A stretch of DNA of 54,057 bases from Prevotella sp. (GCA_017410365.1 JAFQQY010000042.1:1-54057), one strand, 5' to 3'. Counted from the first letter of the stretch, positions 1 through 8,308 are shown. Numbers and translations are program-made. Notes: generated from the sequence alone by a model not told the origin.

Positions 1-1
1 C

Positions 2-163
2 TTTGATAAGAAAAGCGACGCTGAATTGATGGAAGCAGTAGAGAAAGACTATGAGCGGGTCAAAGAAATATGGATGACGACGGAACAGGCATCCCCGATG
101 CTCTCCAAACGCTATCGCCTGCTCAGCCGATGGCAGTGGAAGATGGGTGCTGCATATTCCTTG
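2..163 (+). CDS. C-terminal part of an unknown gene, entering from the left edge and cut at a junction
   Basis: A reading frame with no start enters at the window edge and has protein-like composition (SDAELMEAVEKDYERVKEIW, then SKRYRLLSRWQW). At about position 163 it runs into DNA that is the antisense of a leuS fragment. The frame happens to stay open to a stop at 410-412, but the residues after the junction look like antisense translation rather than protein. I do not recognise the family. Its natural C-terminus has probably been lost at the junction. If this window starts at a contig end, an assembly chimera is also possible. Confidence 0.4.
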
Positions 164-273
164 GTTCAGCACGTAGAACTTCTGTTTGTTCTTGTCTTCA
201 GCAACCTTGTAGGTTTTCTGCTCTATCCATCGTTGCTGCCATTTCCTTTCGATGTCTCAAAATTGTATTCCAT
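164..273 (-). pseudogene. leuS: leuS 5' fragment (leucyl-tRNA synthetase N-terminus), frameshifted and truncated
   Basis: Reading leftward from the ATG at 273-271 gives MEYNF. After a one-base shift it reads R/D-IERKWQQRWIEQ then KTYKVAEDKNKQKFYVLN. This is the characteristic start of bacterial leucyl-tRNA synthetases (MEYNFRxIExKWQQRW...KFYVLNMFPYPSG). Restoring one base between TTT and GAGACATC puts both halves in frame. Similarity stops at about 164, exactly where the MFPYPSG (HIGH-region) motif should begin, and unrelated sequence follows. The remnant lies 33 bp downstream of the hypothetical gene at 307-894 on the same strand, so that gene may once have preceded an intact leuS. It cannot encode a functional enzyme, so a complete leuS is expected elsewhere in the genome. 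Confidence 0.75.
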
Positions 274-306
274 TTCTTTATGTTGTGTTTTAAAAATTCT
301 TTGTTT

Positions 307-894
307 TTATTTTATTCTTGTCAGAGTGTACTTTATATTATCCATCTTACCATATAGTTGTTTGCCGTCTGGGCTTAATCGTATGGTATCGCTGGGGTCT
401 TTGCCGTCATAAATAATTACAAGATCATCTTTCACTATATATTCTCCTTTAAACTTGGGCGTAACAGAGAGAGCGGCTTTCAATGCTTTTCGCTCCAACC
501 AGCTTGCCCCAGCGTTTTTCATGGCTTCTTCGTCGATTGTCATATCTGTATCTATGACAATCCTTTTTTCGTCTTTGAAGTTAAAGGTTAAAGCGGTCTT
601 CATGCCCTTAGCAAGTGCTTTGCTAACAGCAATAGCCTTCTCCATTTTCTTTTTTATCTCTTCTTTCTCTTCTACGTTAAGTTTTCTTCCTTTTTTCTTC
701 TCCTCTTCTGCTATCGCTTTATTCAACGATTCCTGCTTTTTGGCTTCTGATTCGCGCATTATTTTATCCATCATATTTGTCATGATATTGGCATTGTAGT
801 ATGTGTGTCCAGCAAGCTTTGTCTGTGCGTTGGCCAGTGCAACGCTTAACATCAGTAAAACAGGAAATATCGTTTTTTTCATCATTTGTTTCAT
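307..894 (-). CDS. Secreted hypothetical protein with charged helical region (lipocalin-like C-terminus?)
   Basis: A 195-residue protein with a clear signal peptide (MKKTIFPVLLMLSVALANAQ, cleavage after AxA). Residues about 50-95 are very rich in Lys and Glu and likely form a long charged helix (EEEKKKGRKLNVEEKEEIKKK). The C-terminal 90 residues alternate in a way that suggests a beta-sheet domain (TALTFNFKDEKRIVIDTDM ... LVIIYDGKDPSDTIRLSPDG), similar in feel to small Bacteroidota lipocalin-like domains, but I cannot assign a family. It is probably periplasmic. The start may be Met1 or Met5; Met5 gives the tighter signal peptide. The gene is 49 bp downstream of the HerA-like ATPase on the same strand and may be co-transcribed with it. 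Confidence 0.75.
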   Translation of the reverse strand: MKQMMKKTIFPVLLMLSVALANAQTKLAGHTYYNANIMTNMMDKIMRESEAKKQESLNKAIAEEEKKKGRKLNVEEKEEIKKKMEKAIAVSKALAKGMKTALTFNFKDEKRIVIDTDMTIDEEAMKNAGASWLERKALKAALSVTPKFKGEYIVKDDLVIIYDGKDPSDTIRLSPDGKQLYGKMDNIKYTLTRIK

Positions 895-943
895 TTACAT
901 TTAATTCTCTATGCCCATTCTCACCTCATTGGGAGGGGCAGGC

Positions 944-2443
944 TTATTTCTTCTTTGTAAGATTTCTGGCCAACTGAGTGACGGCTGTTTTCACGAAATA
1001 GGTTACGGCTGTGCCGATGATGCCAGCAAGGAAACCTTTTTTTGAAGATTTCTTGCTGCTTTTCTTTTCTTTGCGCTCTTCTTCCTTTTGTCGGCGTGCC
1101 TCTTCTTTCTCCCTTTCCATTCTTTCCTTTGTTTCAAGGGCAGCCTTTTCTTCTTCTTCACGCTGTTTGAGAATCTTTTCAGCAGCCGACTCGCGGTCAA
1201 CGGCAGTGTCGTACTTGCCACTGATGCGCGAAGTCTCGTTTATCTTGCTGCGCTGTTCGCTGGTGATGGCACCAATCTGACTCAGCGGGAAGAGAATCTT
1301 TGCTTTCTGTACAACCGATGGCGCACCCTTCTCGTCGAGGAATGACACCAGTGCCTCGCCAGTGCCCAACTCTAATATCTCCTTCTCTGTGTCGAAGGCA
1401 GGATTCTCGCGGAATGTTTGTGCTGCTGCTTTCACTGCCGCTTGGTCCTTAGGTGTGAATGCTCTCAGTGCGTGCTGAACGCGGTTGCCACACTGTCCGA
1501 GTATGGTTTCAGGCAAGTCGGATGGCGACTGAGATATGAAATAAACGCCTATGCCTTTAGAGCGAATCAGACGTACTATCTGTTCAATCTTGTCGGTAAG
1601 CGCTTTCGATGTGTCTTTGAACAACATGTGAGCTTCGTCGAAGAAGAACACCATCTTTGGCAGTTCCATGTCGCCAATCTCCGGCATCTTGTCGTAGATG
1701 TCTGTGAGCAGCCACATGAGGAATGTTGAGTACAGTTTCGGTTGCAGCATCAGCTTGTCGGCAGCCAGAATGTTCATAACTCCCCTACCCCCTTCTGTCT
1801 GCAGAAGGTCGAAGATGTCGAACGACGGTTCGCCAAAGAACTTGTCGCCGCCCTGTTCTGCCAGTGCCAGCAAAGCACGCTGGATGGCGCCTACCGAAGC
1901 CGATGAAATGTTGCCGTAGTTAGTCTCATATTTCTTTGCGTTCTTTGCCACATAGTCGAGCATCAGTCGGAGGTCTTTCATATCTACCAGCGGCAATTGC
2001 TCGTCTTTTGCTATTCGGAAAGCCAATGTCAGTACGCCTGTCTGCGTTTCGTTCAAGTCGAGCAGTCGTGCCAGCAGCATCGCCCCCATCTTCTCGATAG
2101 TGGTGCGCATGGGATGACCTTGCTCGCCGTAAACGTCGTAGAAGCGCACTGGGCAACCTTCAAACTGCAGTGTGGTGGTGTCCATGCCCCACTCTGCACA
2201 GCGCTTTTCAATAAACTTGCTAAGTCCGCCTGTCTGCGAGATGCCCGACAGGTCGCCCTTCATGTCGGCCATGAAACAAGGCACGCCAGCCTGCGAGAAA
2301 GTCTCTGCCAGCACTTGCAGCGTAACGGTCTTTCCTGTACCTGTAGCACCGGCTATAAGTCCGTGGCGGTTAGCCATCTTTCCGATGATATGGATTGGTC
2401 CTTCAGCCGAGTGTGCAACGTATAGTTGTTGGTCTTTATACAT
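944..2443 (-). CDS. HerA-like / DUF853 (YjgR-type) P-loop ATPase
   Basis: A 499-residue protein of the helicase HerA C-terminal-like (DUF853) family. The Walker A motif GATGTGKT is at residues 32-39 and the Walker B MVFFFDEAH around residue 264-272. The family belongs to the FtsK/HerA superfamily of motor ATPases; the cellular job of YjgR-type members is not settled. After about residue 410 there is a strongly charged coiled-coil stretch (KQREEEEKAALETKERMERE). A Lys/Ser-rich tail and a hydrophobic segment (GFLAGIIGTAVTYFV) follow, which could touch the membrane. A promoter-like TAATTTTG lies 33-40 bp upstream of the ATG. Length and motifs look intact. Confidence 0.88.
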   Translation of the reverse strand: MYKDQQLYVAHSAEGPIHIIGKMANRHGLIAGATGTGKTVTLQVLAETFSQAGVPCFMADMKGDLSGISQTGGLSKFIEKRCAEWGMDTTTLQFEGCPVRFYDVYGEQGHPMRTTIEKMGAMLLARLLDLNETQTGVLTLAFRIAKDEQLPLVDMKDLRLMLDYVAKNAKKYETNYGNISSASVGAIQRALLALAEQGGDKFFGEPSFDIFDLLQTEGGRGVMNILAADKLMLQPKLYSTFLMWLLTDIYDKMPEIGDMELPKMVFFFDEAHMLFKDTSKALTDKIEQIVRLIRSKGIGVYFISQSPSDLPETILGQCGNRVQHALRAFTPKDQAAVKAAAQTFRENPAFDTEKEILELGTGEALVSFLDEKGAPSVVQKAKILFPLSQIGAITSEQRSKINETSRISGKYDTAVDRESAAEKILKQREEEEKAALETKERMEREKEEARRQKEEERKEKKSSKKSSKKGFLAGIIGTAVTYFVKTAVTQLARNLTKKK

Positions 2444-2475
2444 AAGATTTTCAGTATGATGTCTGTTTAAAAAAA

Positions 2476-2483
2476 CAAAATTA
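2476..2483 (-). promoter_or_regulatory. Candidate -7 box for the HerA-like ATPase gene
   Basis: On the minus strand this reads TAATTTTG, matching the Bacteroidota -7 consensus TAnnTTTG. No good TTTG -33 box is visible at the usual distance, so this is a weak call. Confidence 0.35.
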
Positions 2484-2596
2484 CCACAAATAGTTGTAAT
2501 AACCGAATAATTCGCTCAAAATAATATTAAAATATTATTCCTTGCTCTTTAATATTAGTTTTTTCTTTACAAGAATCCCTTTTTTATTATATTCTG

Positions 2597-2627
2597 ATTG
2601 ATTTCCATATAAAATTGTCTATTTTTG
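2597..2627 (+). promoter_or_regulatory. Candidate promoter for the MalY/PatB aminotransferase
   Basis: A -7 box TATTTTTG (2620-2627) is preceded by ATTG (2597-2600) with a 19-bp spacer, close to TTTG-N19-21-TAnnTTTG. It lies 36 bp before the first ATG. Confidence 0.5.
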
Positions 2628-2662
2628 TATTGTTTTAAACAAAACAAGCGGCATACGCGATA

Positions 2663-3865
2663 ATGAAACAGATTAAAGAAATGAACAAATTTGATTTTGA
2701 CAAACTGACAGACCGAAAGGGAACAGGTGCGATTAAGTATGATGGTCTAACAGAAATATTTGGCAAGTCAGACCTGCTGCCTCTATGGGTGGCGGATATG
2801 GATTTCGAAACACCTCCCTTCATTGTCGATGCTTTGAAGAAAAGAATGGAACATCCTATCTTTGGATATTCTACGATACCAGATGATTACTGGACAACCA
2901 TCTGCCAATGGATAAACGACCGCCATGGCTGGAATGTGGAACCTGATTGGGTTACCTACATACCAGGGGTTGTAAAGGGTATAGGCATGGCCATAAATGT
3001 TTTTGTGAAAGAAGACGAAAAGATAATTATCCAGCCTCCTGTATATCATCCTTTCAGCTTAGTGCCACTTGGAAACAATCGTGAGGTAGTGCACAATCCT
3101 CTTCGTCGTATTCAGGATGGGGCGTATGAGATGGATTTTGATAATCTGGAACAAGTGGCTGATGATAAGTGCCGCATGCTGATACTCTCTAATCCTCATA
3201 ACCCCGGCGGAATAGTTTGGGATAGGGAAACGCTCAAGCGATTGGCTGATTTCTGTTACAAAAGGAACATACTGGTTATTTCAGATGAGATACATTGCGA
3301 TATGGCGCTTTGGGGCAACAAGCATATTCCGTTTGCCTCCGTTTCGCCAGAGGCCGAGGCTTGCAGCATCACATTTTATGCACCTTCTAAGACGTTCAAC
3401 ATTGCGGGAATTGTCAGTTCTTACGCTGTTGTTCCCAATAATGAACTGCGAAAAACGTTTTACGATTGGTTGAGTGCAAACGAACAGAATTGGCCGAACA
3501 TGTTTGCTGTCATTGCTACACAGGCGGCTTTCCGCGAAGGTGAAGAATGGCGTCAGGAGATGCTTCGCTACATAGAGCGGAATATCCTCTTTGTTGAGGA
3601 ATTCTGCCGCATGCATATTCTGCAAATCCGCCCTATGCGTCCGCAAGCCAGCTTTCTTGTATGGCTGGATTGCACGGCTTTAGAACTTTCACAAAGCGAA
3701 CTTGTTTCTCTCTTTGTAGATAAAGCCGGGCTTGCTCTTAACGACGGTGCCATGTTTGGAAAAGAAGGCGAGGGATTCATGCGCCTAAATGTGGGATGCC
3801 CTCAAAGCATACTTCGTGAAGCAATGGAGCGTTTGGAGGAGGCGGTGAATCAATATGCTTTGTAA
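2663..3865 (+). CDS. MalY/PatB-family PLP aminotransferase (probable cystathionine beta-lyase)
   Basis: A 400-residue fold-type I PLP enzyme. The layout is that of MalY/PatB proteins: an N-terminal FDFDKLTDRKGTGAIKYDG, a substrate-cap LWVADMDFETPP near residue 41, the NPHNPGG loop at 177-183, the cofactor-binding Asp in ISDEIH (208), and the Schiff-base Lys243 in YAPSKTFNIAG. Family members cleave cystathionine or other cysteine S-conjugates to a thiol, pyruvate and ammonia. Some have regulatory side roles, but nothing here points to one. An alternative start at Met7 (2681) would match the usual family N-terminus better. It is monocistronic and convergent with the ATPase gene that follows. 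Confidence 0.87.
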   Translation: MKQIKEMNKFDFDKLTDRKGTGAIKYDGLTEIFGKSDLLPLWVADMDFETPPFIVDALKKRMEHPIFGYSTIPDDYWTTICQWINDRHGWNVEPDWVTYIPGVVKGIGMAINVFVKEDEKIIIQPPVYHPFSLVPLGNNREVVHNPLRRIQDGAYEMDFDNLEQVADDKCRMLILSNPHNPGGIVWDRETLKRLADFCYKRNILVISDEIHCDMALWGNKHIPFASVSPEAEACSITFYAPSKTFNIAGIVSSYAVVPNNELRKTFYDWLSANEQNWPNMFAVIATQAAFREGEEWRQEMLRYIERNILFVEEFCRMHILQIRPMRPQASFLVWLDCTALELSQSELVSLFVDKAGLALNDGAMFGKEGEGFMRLNVGCPQSILREAMERLEEAVNQYAL

Positions 3866-3941
3866 ACGATTGAAAACATAAGAAAACAGACTATACGCCT
3901 GATTTTGCTGGGAAAAACATACCTTAGATTTAGCCTGTGGA

Positions 3942-5288
3942 TTACAAAAACAAAGTCATATAGACAGGGATATACTCTACCCCACCCTCACGCTTGTAGT
4001 CTTTGGTGTAAATTACATATTTGTTTATAATACGATCAGAGTATTTTGTGCAGAATTCATCTAATGATTTGTGTGATTTATATCCTGATGACTTAACCTC
4101 AATGGGGGATATTTTATGTTTGTCTGTAATGATGAAATCGACCTCATAATATTTCTTGCCTTCAGCGTATGGAATTGTATGATAGAAAAGGTTTTTGCCG
4201 GTTGCTTTTAGCATCTGGGCAATTAGATTTTCATATACATAACCAAGATTGGTGCTTAGTTTGTCGCTAAGCAATTTCTCGTAGATAACATTTTCTGTCA
4301 CATCGCTGTCCTTGAATGCGAGGGTAACGAAAAGACCAGTATCTGATGTGTACATTTTGAAATACTCCTGGTTTTTGGTCAGAGCCAACCCTATGTTTGG
4401 GTCATCTGTATGAAAGGCAATATTTGTGGTCATGCTGTCTTCCATATCTTTTATGATATTGATAACTCTGTCTATCTTTTCATCTGGCACAGCTTTGCCT
4501 ACTTGGTATCGAGATGTGTTTCTGCTCAGTTGTGCGGGAATGGCGTCATATATGGCCTTTGCCCTTCCTGAATTATCTATTTTAATAAAATCTTCTTCGT
4601 ACAATGCTATGATATCTCGTTTAACGCGGTCAACCGCCATGAAGTTGTTGGTTTTAATATATGCCGATACGGCTTGTGGCATACCTCCAACAAGCATATA
4701 TAGGCGTATGTCGCGCATAAGCTTCCTGTGAACAGCATCGCCAAGAGCTGTTTTGCTTTCAAAAGCCTTGCGCAGGAGAGGTATTGTTGCTTTGTCGCCC
4801 AATGCCCATCTGAATTCCTCAAAGTCCATTGGGTACATGTCAATCTTTGTCTCTTCGCTTGGGATAATGATATTGCGGCTTTTTGACCTTACGGATATCA
4901 ACGAACCTGTTTCGATATAGTCGTATCTGCCGTCTTTCACAAGATGTTTTATGGCTTGTCTTGCTAATGGTTGCAACTGTACTTCATCGAAAATTATGAC
5001 AGATTTGCGTTCATACAATTCTACTTGGAATATGAATTGCAATCTTAATAGAATGTAATTCAAATCAGATACGTCATTAAACAAGTCGTTCACTTCTTTA
5101 GATACTTTTGAGAAATCAATAAGTATGTAAGATTTGTATTCTTTGCGTGCAAACTCTTCAGCTATGGTTGACTTGCCAATACGGCGTGCGCCTTGTATGA
5201 GCAAGGCTGTCTCTCCGTTACGCTCTTGTTTCCACTTGAGCATAGAGTCGTAAATCTTTCTTTTAAAATGTATGTTTCCGCTGTTCAT
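3942..5288 (-). CDS. AAA_14/DUF4143 ATP-binding protein (first of two)
   Basis: A 448-residue protein of the AAA_14 plus DUF4143 group, common and multi-copy in Bacteroidota. The Walker A GARRIGKST is at residues 33-41 and the Walker B SVIIFDEVQ around 96-103. The C-terminal domain contains YYEVDFIITD followed by SPIEVKSSG, a spacing like the D...ExK core of PD-(D/E)xK nuclease folds. Whether it cuts nucleic acid is unknown, and the biological role of the family is not established. Its promoter lies inside a triple 32-bp repeat (5318-5403). It is only distantly similar to the other family member at 8360-9688, so this is not a recent duplication. Confidence 0.88.
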   Translation of the reverse strand: MNSGNIHFKRKIYDSMLKWKQERNGETALLIQGARRIGKSTIAEEFARKEYKSYILIDFSKVSKEVNDLFNDVSDLNYILLRLQFIFQVELYERKSVIIFDEVQLQPLARQAIKHLVKDGRYDYIETGSLISVRSKSRNIIIPSEETKIDMYPMDFEEFRWALGDKATIPLLRKAFESKTALGDAVHRKLMRDIRLYMLVGGMPQAVSAYIKTNNFMAVDRVKRDIIALYEEDFIKIDNSGRAKAIYDAIPAQLSRNTSRYQVGKAVPDEKIDRVINIIKDMEDSMTTNIAFHTDDPNIGLALTKNQEYFKMYTSDTGLFVTLAFKDSDVTENVIYEKLLSDKLSTNLGYVYENLIAQMLKATGKNLFYHTIPYAEGKKYYEVDFIITDKHKISPIEVKSSGYKSHKSLDEFCTKYSDRIINKYVIYTKDYKREGGVEYIPVYMTLFL

Positions 5289-5306
5289 AACTCAATAAAT
5301 TTACTG

Positions 5307-5338
5307 CAAAAATAAGGGTTTTGCCGTTTTCCACCAAA
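5307..5338 (-). promoter_or_regulatory. Promoter of the first DUF4143 ATPase, embedded in the 32-bp repeat array
   Basis: On the minus strand TTTG (5338-5335) and TATTTTTG (5314-5307) are separated by exactly 20 bp, a full match to the Bacteroidota consensus. The -33 box and most of the spacer (GTGGAAAACGGCAAAAC) are the repeat unit of the array at 5318-5403, so a repeat-binding factor would compete directly with polymerase. The predicted transcript start is about 10-15 bp upstream of the ATG. Confidence 0.65.
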
Positions 5339-5403
5339 TTTTTTTTGTCGTTTTGCCGTTTTCCACCAAATTTTTTTCGTCGTTTTGCCGTTTTCCACCA
5401 AAT
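5318..5403. repeat. Three tandem copies of a 32-bp unit overlapping a promoter
   Basis: Copies start at 5318, 5350 and 5382. Each begins GTTTTGCCGTTTTCCACC followed by AAAT and, in the first two, a T-run. The period is exactly 32 bp, about three helical turns, so the copies face the same side of the DNA. The copy nearest the gene supplies the promoter -33 TTTG. This arrangement is typical of an operator array rather than of a coding or CRISPR repeat. Confidence 0.8.
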
Positions 5404-5596
5404 GTTGCGTGATTGTTCTTGTGGAATGCAAATACTGATATGGCCATATTTGCCCATTTATTAACCGCAAGATTATTATTATTATTTTATTTCTATATAA
5501 CTCTTTGAATGATAATAATGGGGTGTTGATATGTTGATAAGCTCTTCTTTTTCTTATGTAGAAGATTAAATTTATCCATGTTGCAATGATAAATAT

Positions 5597-5628
5597 TCTG
5601 CTTAATTGAAAAATAACCATTAACTTTG
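5597..5628 (+). promoter_or_regulatory. Candidate promoter for the thioesterase / phosphatase pair
   Basis: A -7 box TAACTTTG (5621-5628) matches TAnnTTTG exactly; TCTG (5597-5600) stands at the right distance (20 bp) for the -33 box. The leader to the ATG at 5658 would be about 25 nt. The rest of 5404-5596 is AT-rich with no gene that I can see. Confidence 0.5.
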
Positions 5629-5657
5629 CACACGAAATCAACATTAAAACATGAGTT

Positions 5658-6083
5658 ATGGAAGAGAATATAAAATTCAGGCACTCAATGCCGGCACAGA
5701 TAAGATTCAGCGATGTCGATCAGTTCGGACATGTTAACAACTCCGTTTATTTCGCTCTTTATGATTTGGCAAAGACCACCTATGTAAAGGATGTGCTTGG
5801 CGATAGTGTCGATTGGCGCCGTATGGGCATCGTGGTGGCAAACATCAATGCCAACTTCCTGTTGCCGGTGTTCTTCGACGATAAGATAAAGATAGAGACG
5901 GCAACCGTGCATCTCGGCAACAAGAGTTTCACGTTGCTGCAGCGCGCTGTGACCGAAGATACGGGCGAGGTGAAATGCGAGTGCAAGACGGTGATGGTGA
6001 TGTTCGACCTAAAGGAAAAGCAGCCGATGCTGATTCCGGATGAGTTTAAGGCCATCATCAGGGAATATGAGCCGAACCTGTAA
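5658..6083 (+). CDS. Acyl-CoA thioesterase, 4HBT hotdog fold
   Basis: A 141-residue single hotdog-fold protein. The active-site signature DVDQFGHVNN (residues 19-28) carries the catalytic Asp21 and the HV-N pattern of 4-hydroxybenzoyl-CoA/YbgC-type thioesterases, which hydrolyse acyl-CoA or acyl-ACP thioesters in the cytoplasm. The true substrate cannot be told from sequence. The downstream histidine phosphatase starts 41 bp after the stop on the same strand, and a run AAAGGAGG sits in between, so the two are probably one transcript. Confidence 0.85.
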   Translation: MEENIKFRHSMPAQIRFSDVDQFGHVNNSVYFALYDLAKTTYVKDVLGDSVDWRRMGIVVANINANFLLPVFFDDKIKIETATVHLGNKSFTLLQRAVTEDTGEVKCECKTVMVMFDLKEKQPMLIPDEFKAIIREYEPNL

Positions 6084-6124
6084 GTACTAGTATCGAATTA
6101 TAGGTAAGTAAAGGAGGCAATCCG

Positions 6125-6646
6125 ATGGCATTGAATATCTGTATGGTGCGCCATGGTGAGACGGAGGAAAACGTTGCACGACTGCTGCAAGGTCACATGC
6201 CTGGCACGTTGACCGCTAATGGCAGACAGCAGGCGGAGGAGTTGCGCAAACAGTTGTGCATCAATGATTTTGATGCGATAGTGAGCAGCGACCTGAAGCG
6301 TGTTACCGACACCGTAGAGATATTGCTCGACGGGCGGACGGATGTAGAATGGAATACGACGCCGTTGCTGCGCGAAATAGATTGGGGCAGCATGACGGGC
6401 ATGAAGATAGCAGATGTTAACTTCAAGCAGATGGCTGCCGATGTGGAAACTCGTGAGATGCTTTATGAACGGGCGGGTAGGGCGGCCAAATGGTTGTGCG
6501 AGAATTACAACGATAAGAAATTGCTGGTTGTTTCTCATGGCTTGTTTTTACGTTCATTAACAGCTCAGTTGACCGGTGTACCAGTAGATAAACTGCATAC
6601 TATCGAAAGATTAGACAACTGCGGTATGCGATGGATTGAGGTTTAA
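6125..6646 (+). CDS. Histidine phosphatase family protein (phosphoglycerate-mutase-like)
   Basis: A 173-residue protein with the catalytic RHGE motif at residues 9-12 (MVRHGETEEN) and the second histidine, His138, in VVSHGLFLRSL. These are the two phosphate-pocket histidines of the branch 1 histidine phosphatases. Short bacterial members include alpha-ribazole phosphatases and general phosphomonoesterases. No cobalamin genes are nearby, so I leave the substrate open. An AAAGGAGG ribosome-binding-like run lies just upstream of the ATG, unusual for a phylum that mostly lacks Shine-Dalgarno sites. TAATC repeats follow the stop. Confidence 0.85.
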   Translation: MALNICMVRHGETEENVARLLQGHMPGTLTANGRQQAEELRKQLCINDFDAIVSSDLKRVTDTVEILLDGRTDVEWNTTPLLREIDWGSMTGMKIADVNFKQMAADVETREMLYERAGRAAKWLCENYNDKKLLVVSHGLFLRSLTAQLTGVPVDKLHTIERLDNCGMRWIEV

Positions 6647-6691
6647 TCTCTAATCTTTAATCCTTTTATTATCGTATTTTAATACAAATAA

Positions 6692-6723
6692 TTTGTATGT
6701 AAAAAAGATTTTACCTATTTTTG
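6692..6723 (+). promoter_or_regulatory. Promoter of the secreted multidomain protein at 6772
   Basis: TTTG (6692-6695) and TATTTTTG (6716-6723) are separated by 20 bp, an exact match to the Bacteroidota housekeeping consensus. The predicted leader is about 45 nt. Confidence 0.7.
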
Positions 6724-6771
6724 CATCATAAAAATAAAAAACATTATTAACATCTTAAATTATTTTACATT

Positions 6772-8154
6772 ATGAAAAAAACTCTACGCTTTTTATTACT
6801 TAGTTTATTAGTGATGATCTGTGGCGTTAGCTTCGCACAGACAACGGTGACGTTTGATGTTGCAGTTGACAAGAGTGCAAGTGCAGATGCTGGTGAGGTG
6901 AGTATAACCAAAGATGGCGTTACTATTGCAACAACCCAAGGAATTTTTGGCAACGGTTCGCAGTATCGCATCTATAAAAGTCAGACTTTCACTGTAACTT
7001 CAACAGAAGGCAATATCCAGAAGATAGAAATAATATGTACAGCAAGCGGAACAGCAAAATATGGACCTGGTTGTTTTACAGATCCAACAGCTGGTACATA
7101 TACCTATGATGACAAGGTGGGAACATGGGTAGGTGATGCTGCATCCGTTAGTCTTACAGCAAGTCTGAATCAGGTTCGCGCCACAAAGATTGTCGTAACC
7201 ATCGGTGCTGCTAATCCAGATGCAGTTGCAGCTCCAGTAATCACTGGTCAGACAGAGTTTGACACCACAACAGAGGTTACTATCACTGCAGGCGAGGGTA
7301 CAAGCGTTTACTACACACTCGACGGCACAGAGCCATCGGCATCAAGCACAGCTTATACTGCTCCTTTCACTATCGACAAGAGCTGCACTGTTAGCGCCAT
7401 TGCAATGAAGGGTGATAAGAAGAGCGATGTTGTGAAGAAGGAATTCACAAAGGTTGAACTTGAGGAAGTAACCATAGCAAGTCTGAACACACTTACAGCA
7501 GATAAGTCTAACCTCCTGCTGCGTCTCAACAATGCAAAGGTGGTTTATGTTGACGGCAATACATTACATCTGCGCGAGGGCGATAAGGCACTGATGTTCT
7601 ATAACTCACCAATAAAGATGGCAAAGAATGCTGTTGTTTCAGGAACTGTTAAGGTTGACTATGACAACTATTACGGCATTCACGAAGTAAAGGGCAATGC
7701 AATGACAAATGCCGACAATCTTACAATCACAGAAAGCAGCGAAGAGGCTAAGCCTGTAGTAGCTACAATTGCAGATGTGCTTGGCTTGAAGCACATTGCC
7801 GATCTCGTTGAGTTCCAGAACGTTCAGATTGTTTCAGAGGTTTCTGGCACAAGAACTAACTATTACGCTGTTTCTGGCGAGGATAAGATTCAGCTTTATG
7901 GTAATGACAAAGTTGTTAAAGATTATGCCGGTGACGGTAAGGCATATAATGTAGCTGGTGTGTTCAACAACATATACAGCAAGAAAGCTCAGATAGAGCC
8001 AACAGCCGTTACTTCATACGAAGCAACAGGCATCAACAGCGTAGAATCTAATGTTAAGAACAGCAATGCCATTTACAATATGGCTGGCCAGCGTCTGCAG
8101 AAACTGCAGAAGGGTTTGAATATCGTTGGTGGCAAGAAGGTTGTTGTGAAGTAA
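6772..8154 (+). CDS. Secreted protein with chitobiase C-terminal-like (Ig-like) domain and sorting-type tail
   Basis: A 460-residue secreted protein. Residues 1-23 are a signal peptide (FLLLSLLVMICGVSFAQ). The first domain (about 24-145) is a beta-rich region (GNGSQYRIYKSQTFTVTSTE). Residues about 150-225 match the Fn3-associated/CHB_HEX_C type Ig-like repeat (VYYTLDGTEPSASSTAY). Next comes an OB-like region of the kind seen in Bacteroidota surface proteins (NNAKVVYVDGNTLHLREG ... KIQLYGND). The end, IYNMAGQRLQKLQKGLNIVG then GKKVVVK, resembles the type A C-terminal sorting domain used by the type IX secretion system. No catalytic motif is visible, so this is probably a surface or secreted binding protein. 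It is monocistronic with its own promoter and terminator. Confidence 0.75.
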   Translation: MKKTLRFLLLSLLVMICGVSFAQTTVTFDVAVDKSASADAGEVSITKDGVTIATTQGIFGNGSQYRIYKSQTFTVTSTEGNIQKIEIICTASGTAKYGPGCFTDPTAGTYTYDDKVGTWVGDAASVSLTASLNQVRATKIVVTIGAANPDAVAAPVITGQTEFDTTTEVTITAGEGTSVYYTLDGTEPSASSTAYTAPFTIDKSCTVSAIAMKGDKKSDVVKKEFTKVELEEVTIASLNTLTADKSNLLLRLNNAKVVYVDGNTLHLREGDKALMFYNSPIKMAKNAVVSGTVKVDYDNYYGIHEVKGNAMTNADNLTITESSEEAKPVVATIADVLGLKHIADLVEFQNVQIVSEVSGTRTNYYAVSGEDKIQLYGNDKVVKDYAGDGKAYNVAGVFNNIYSKKAQIEPTAVTSYEATGINSVESNVKNSNAIYNMAGQRLQKLQKGLNIVGGKKVVVK

Positions 8155-8182
8155 ATACTCCATATAATACATACACGACATT

Positions 8183-8215
8183 TCCCCAGTGACTTAAATG
8201 TTGCTGGGGATTTTA
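8183..8215 (+). terminator. Intrinsic terminator after the secreted protein gene
   Basis: Inverted repeat TCCCCAG (8183-8189) / CTGGGGA (8204-8210) followed by TTTTA. The inner bases can extend the stem with wobble pairs. Confidence 0.6.
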
Positions 8216-8262
8216 GTTTGGCAATTATTATTTCTCATAAACAAGATTTTTTGGAGAAAATA

Positions 8263-8294
8263 TTTGTCTGTTAAAACAAAATGACATAACTTTG
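8263..8294 (+). promoter_or_regulatory. Promoter of the second DUF4143 ATPase
   Basis: TTTG (8263-8266) and TAACTTTG (8287-8294) are separated by 20 bp, an exact consensus match. Transcription should begin near 8298, just before the inverted repeat at 8309-8337. Confidence 0.7.
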
Positions 8295-8308
8295 CACGTG
8301 ATATGTGG

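Noticed and set aside
5318-5403. CRISPR array or coding repeat protein upstream of the ATPase
   Set aside because: Units are contiguous with no unique spacers; the translated repeats (GGKRQN-type) are simply antisense readings of a promoter repeat.
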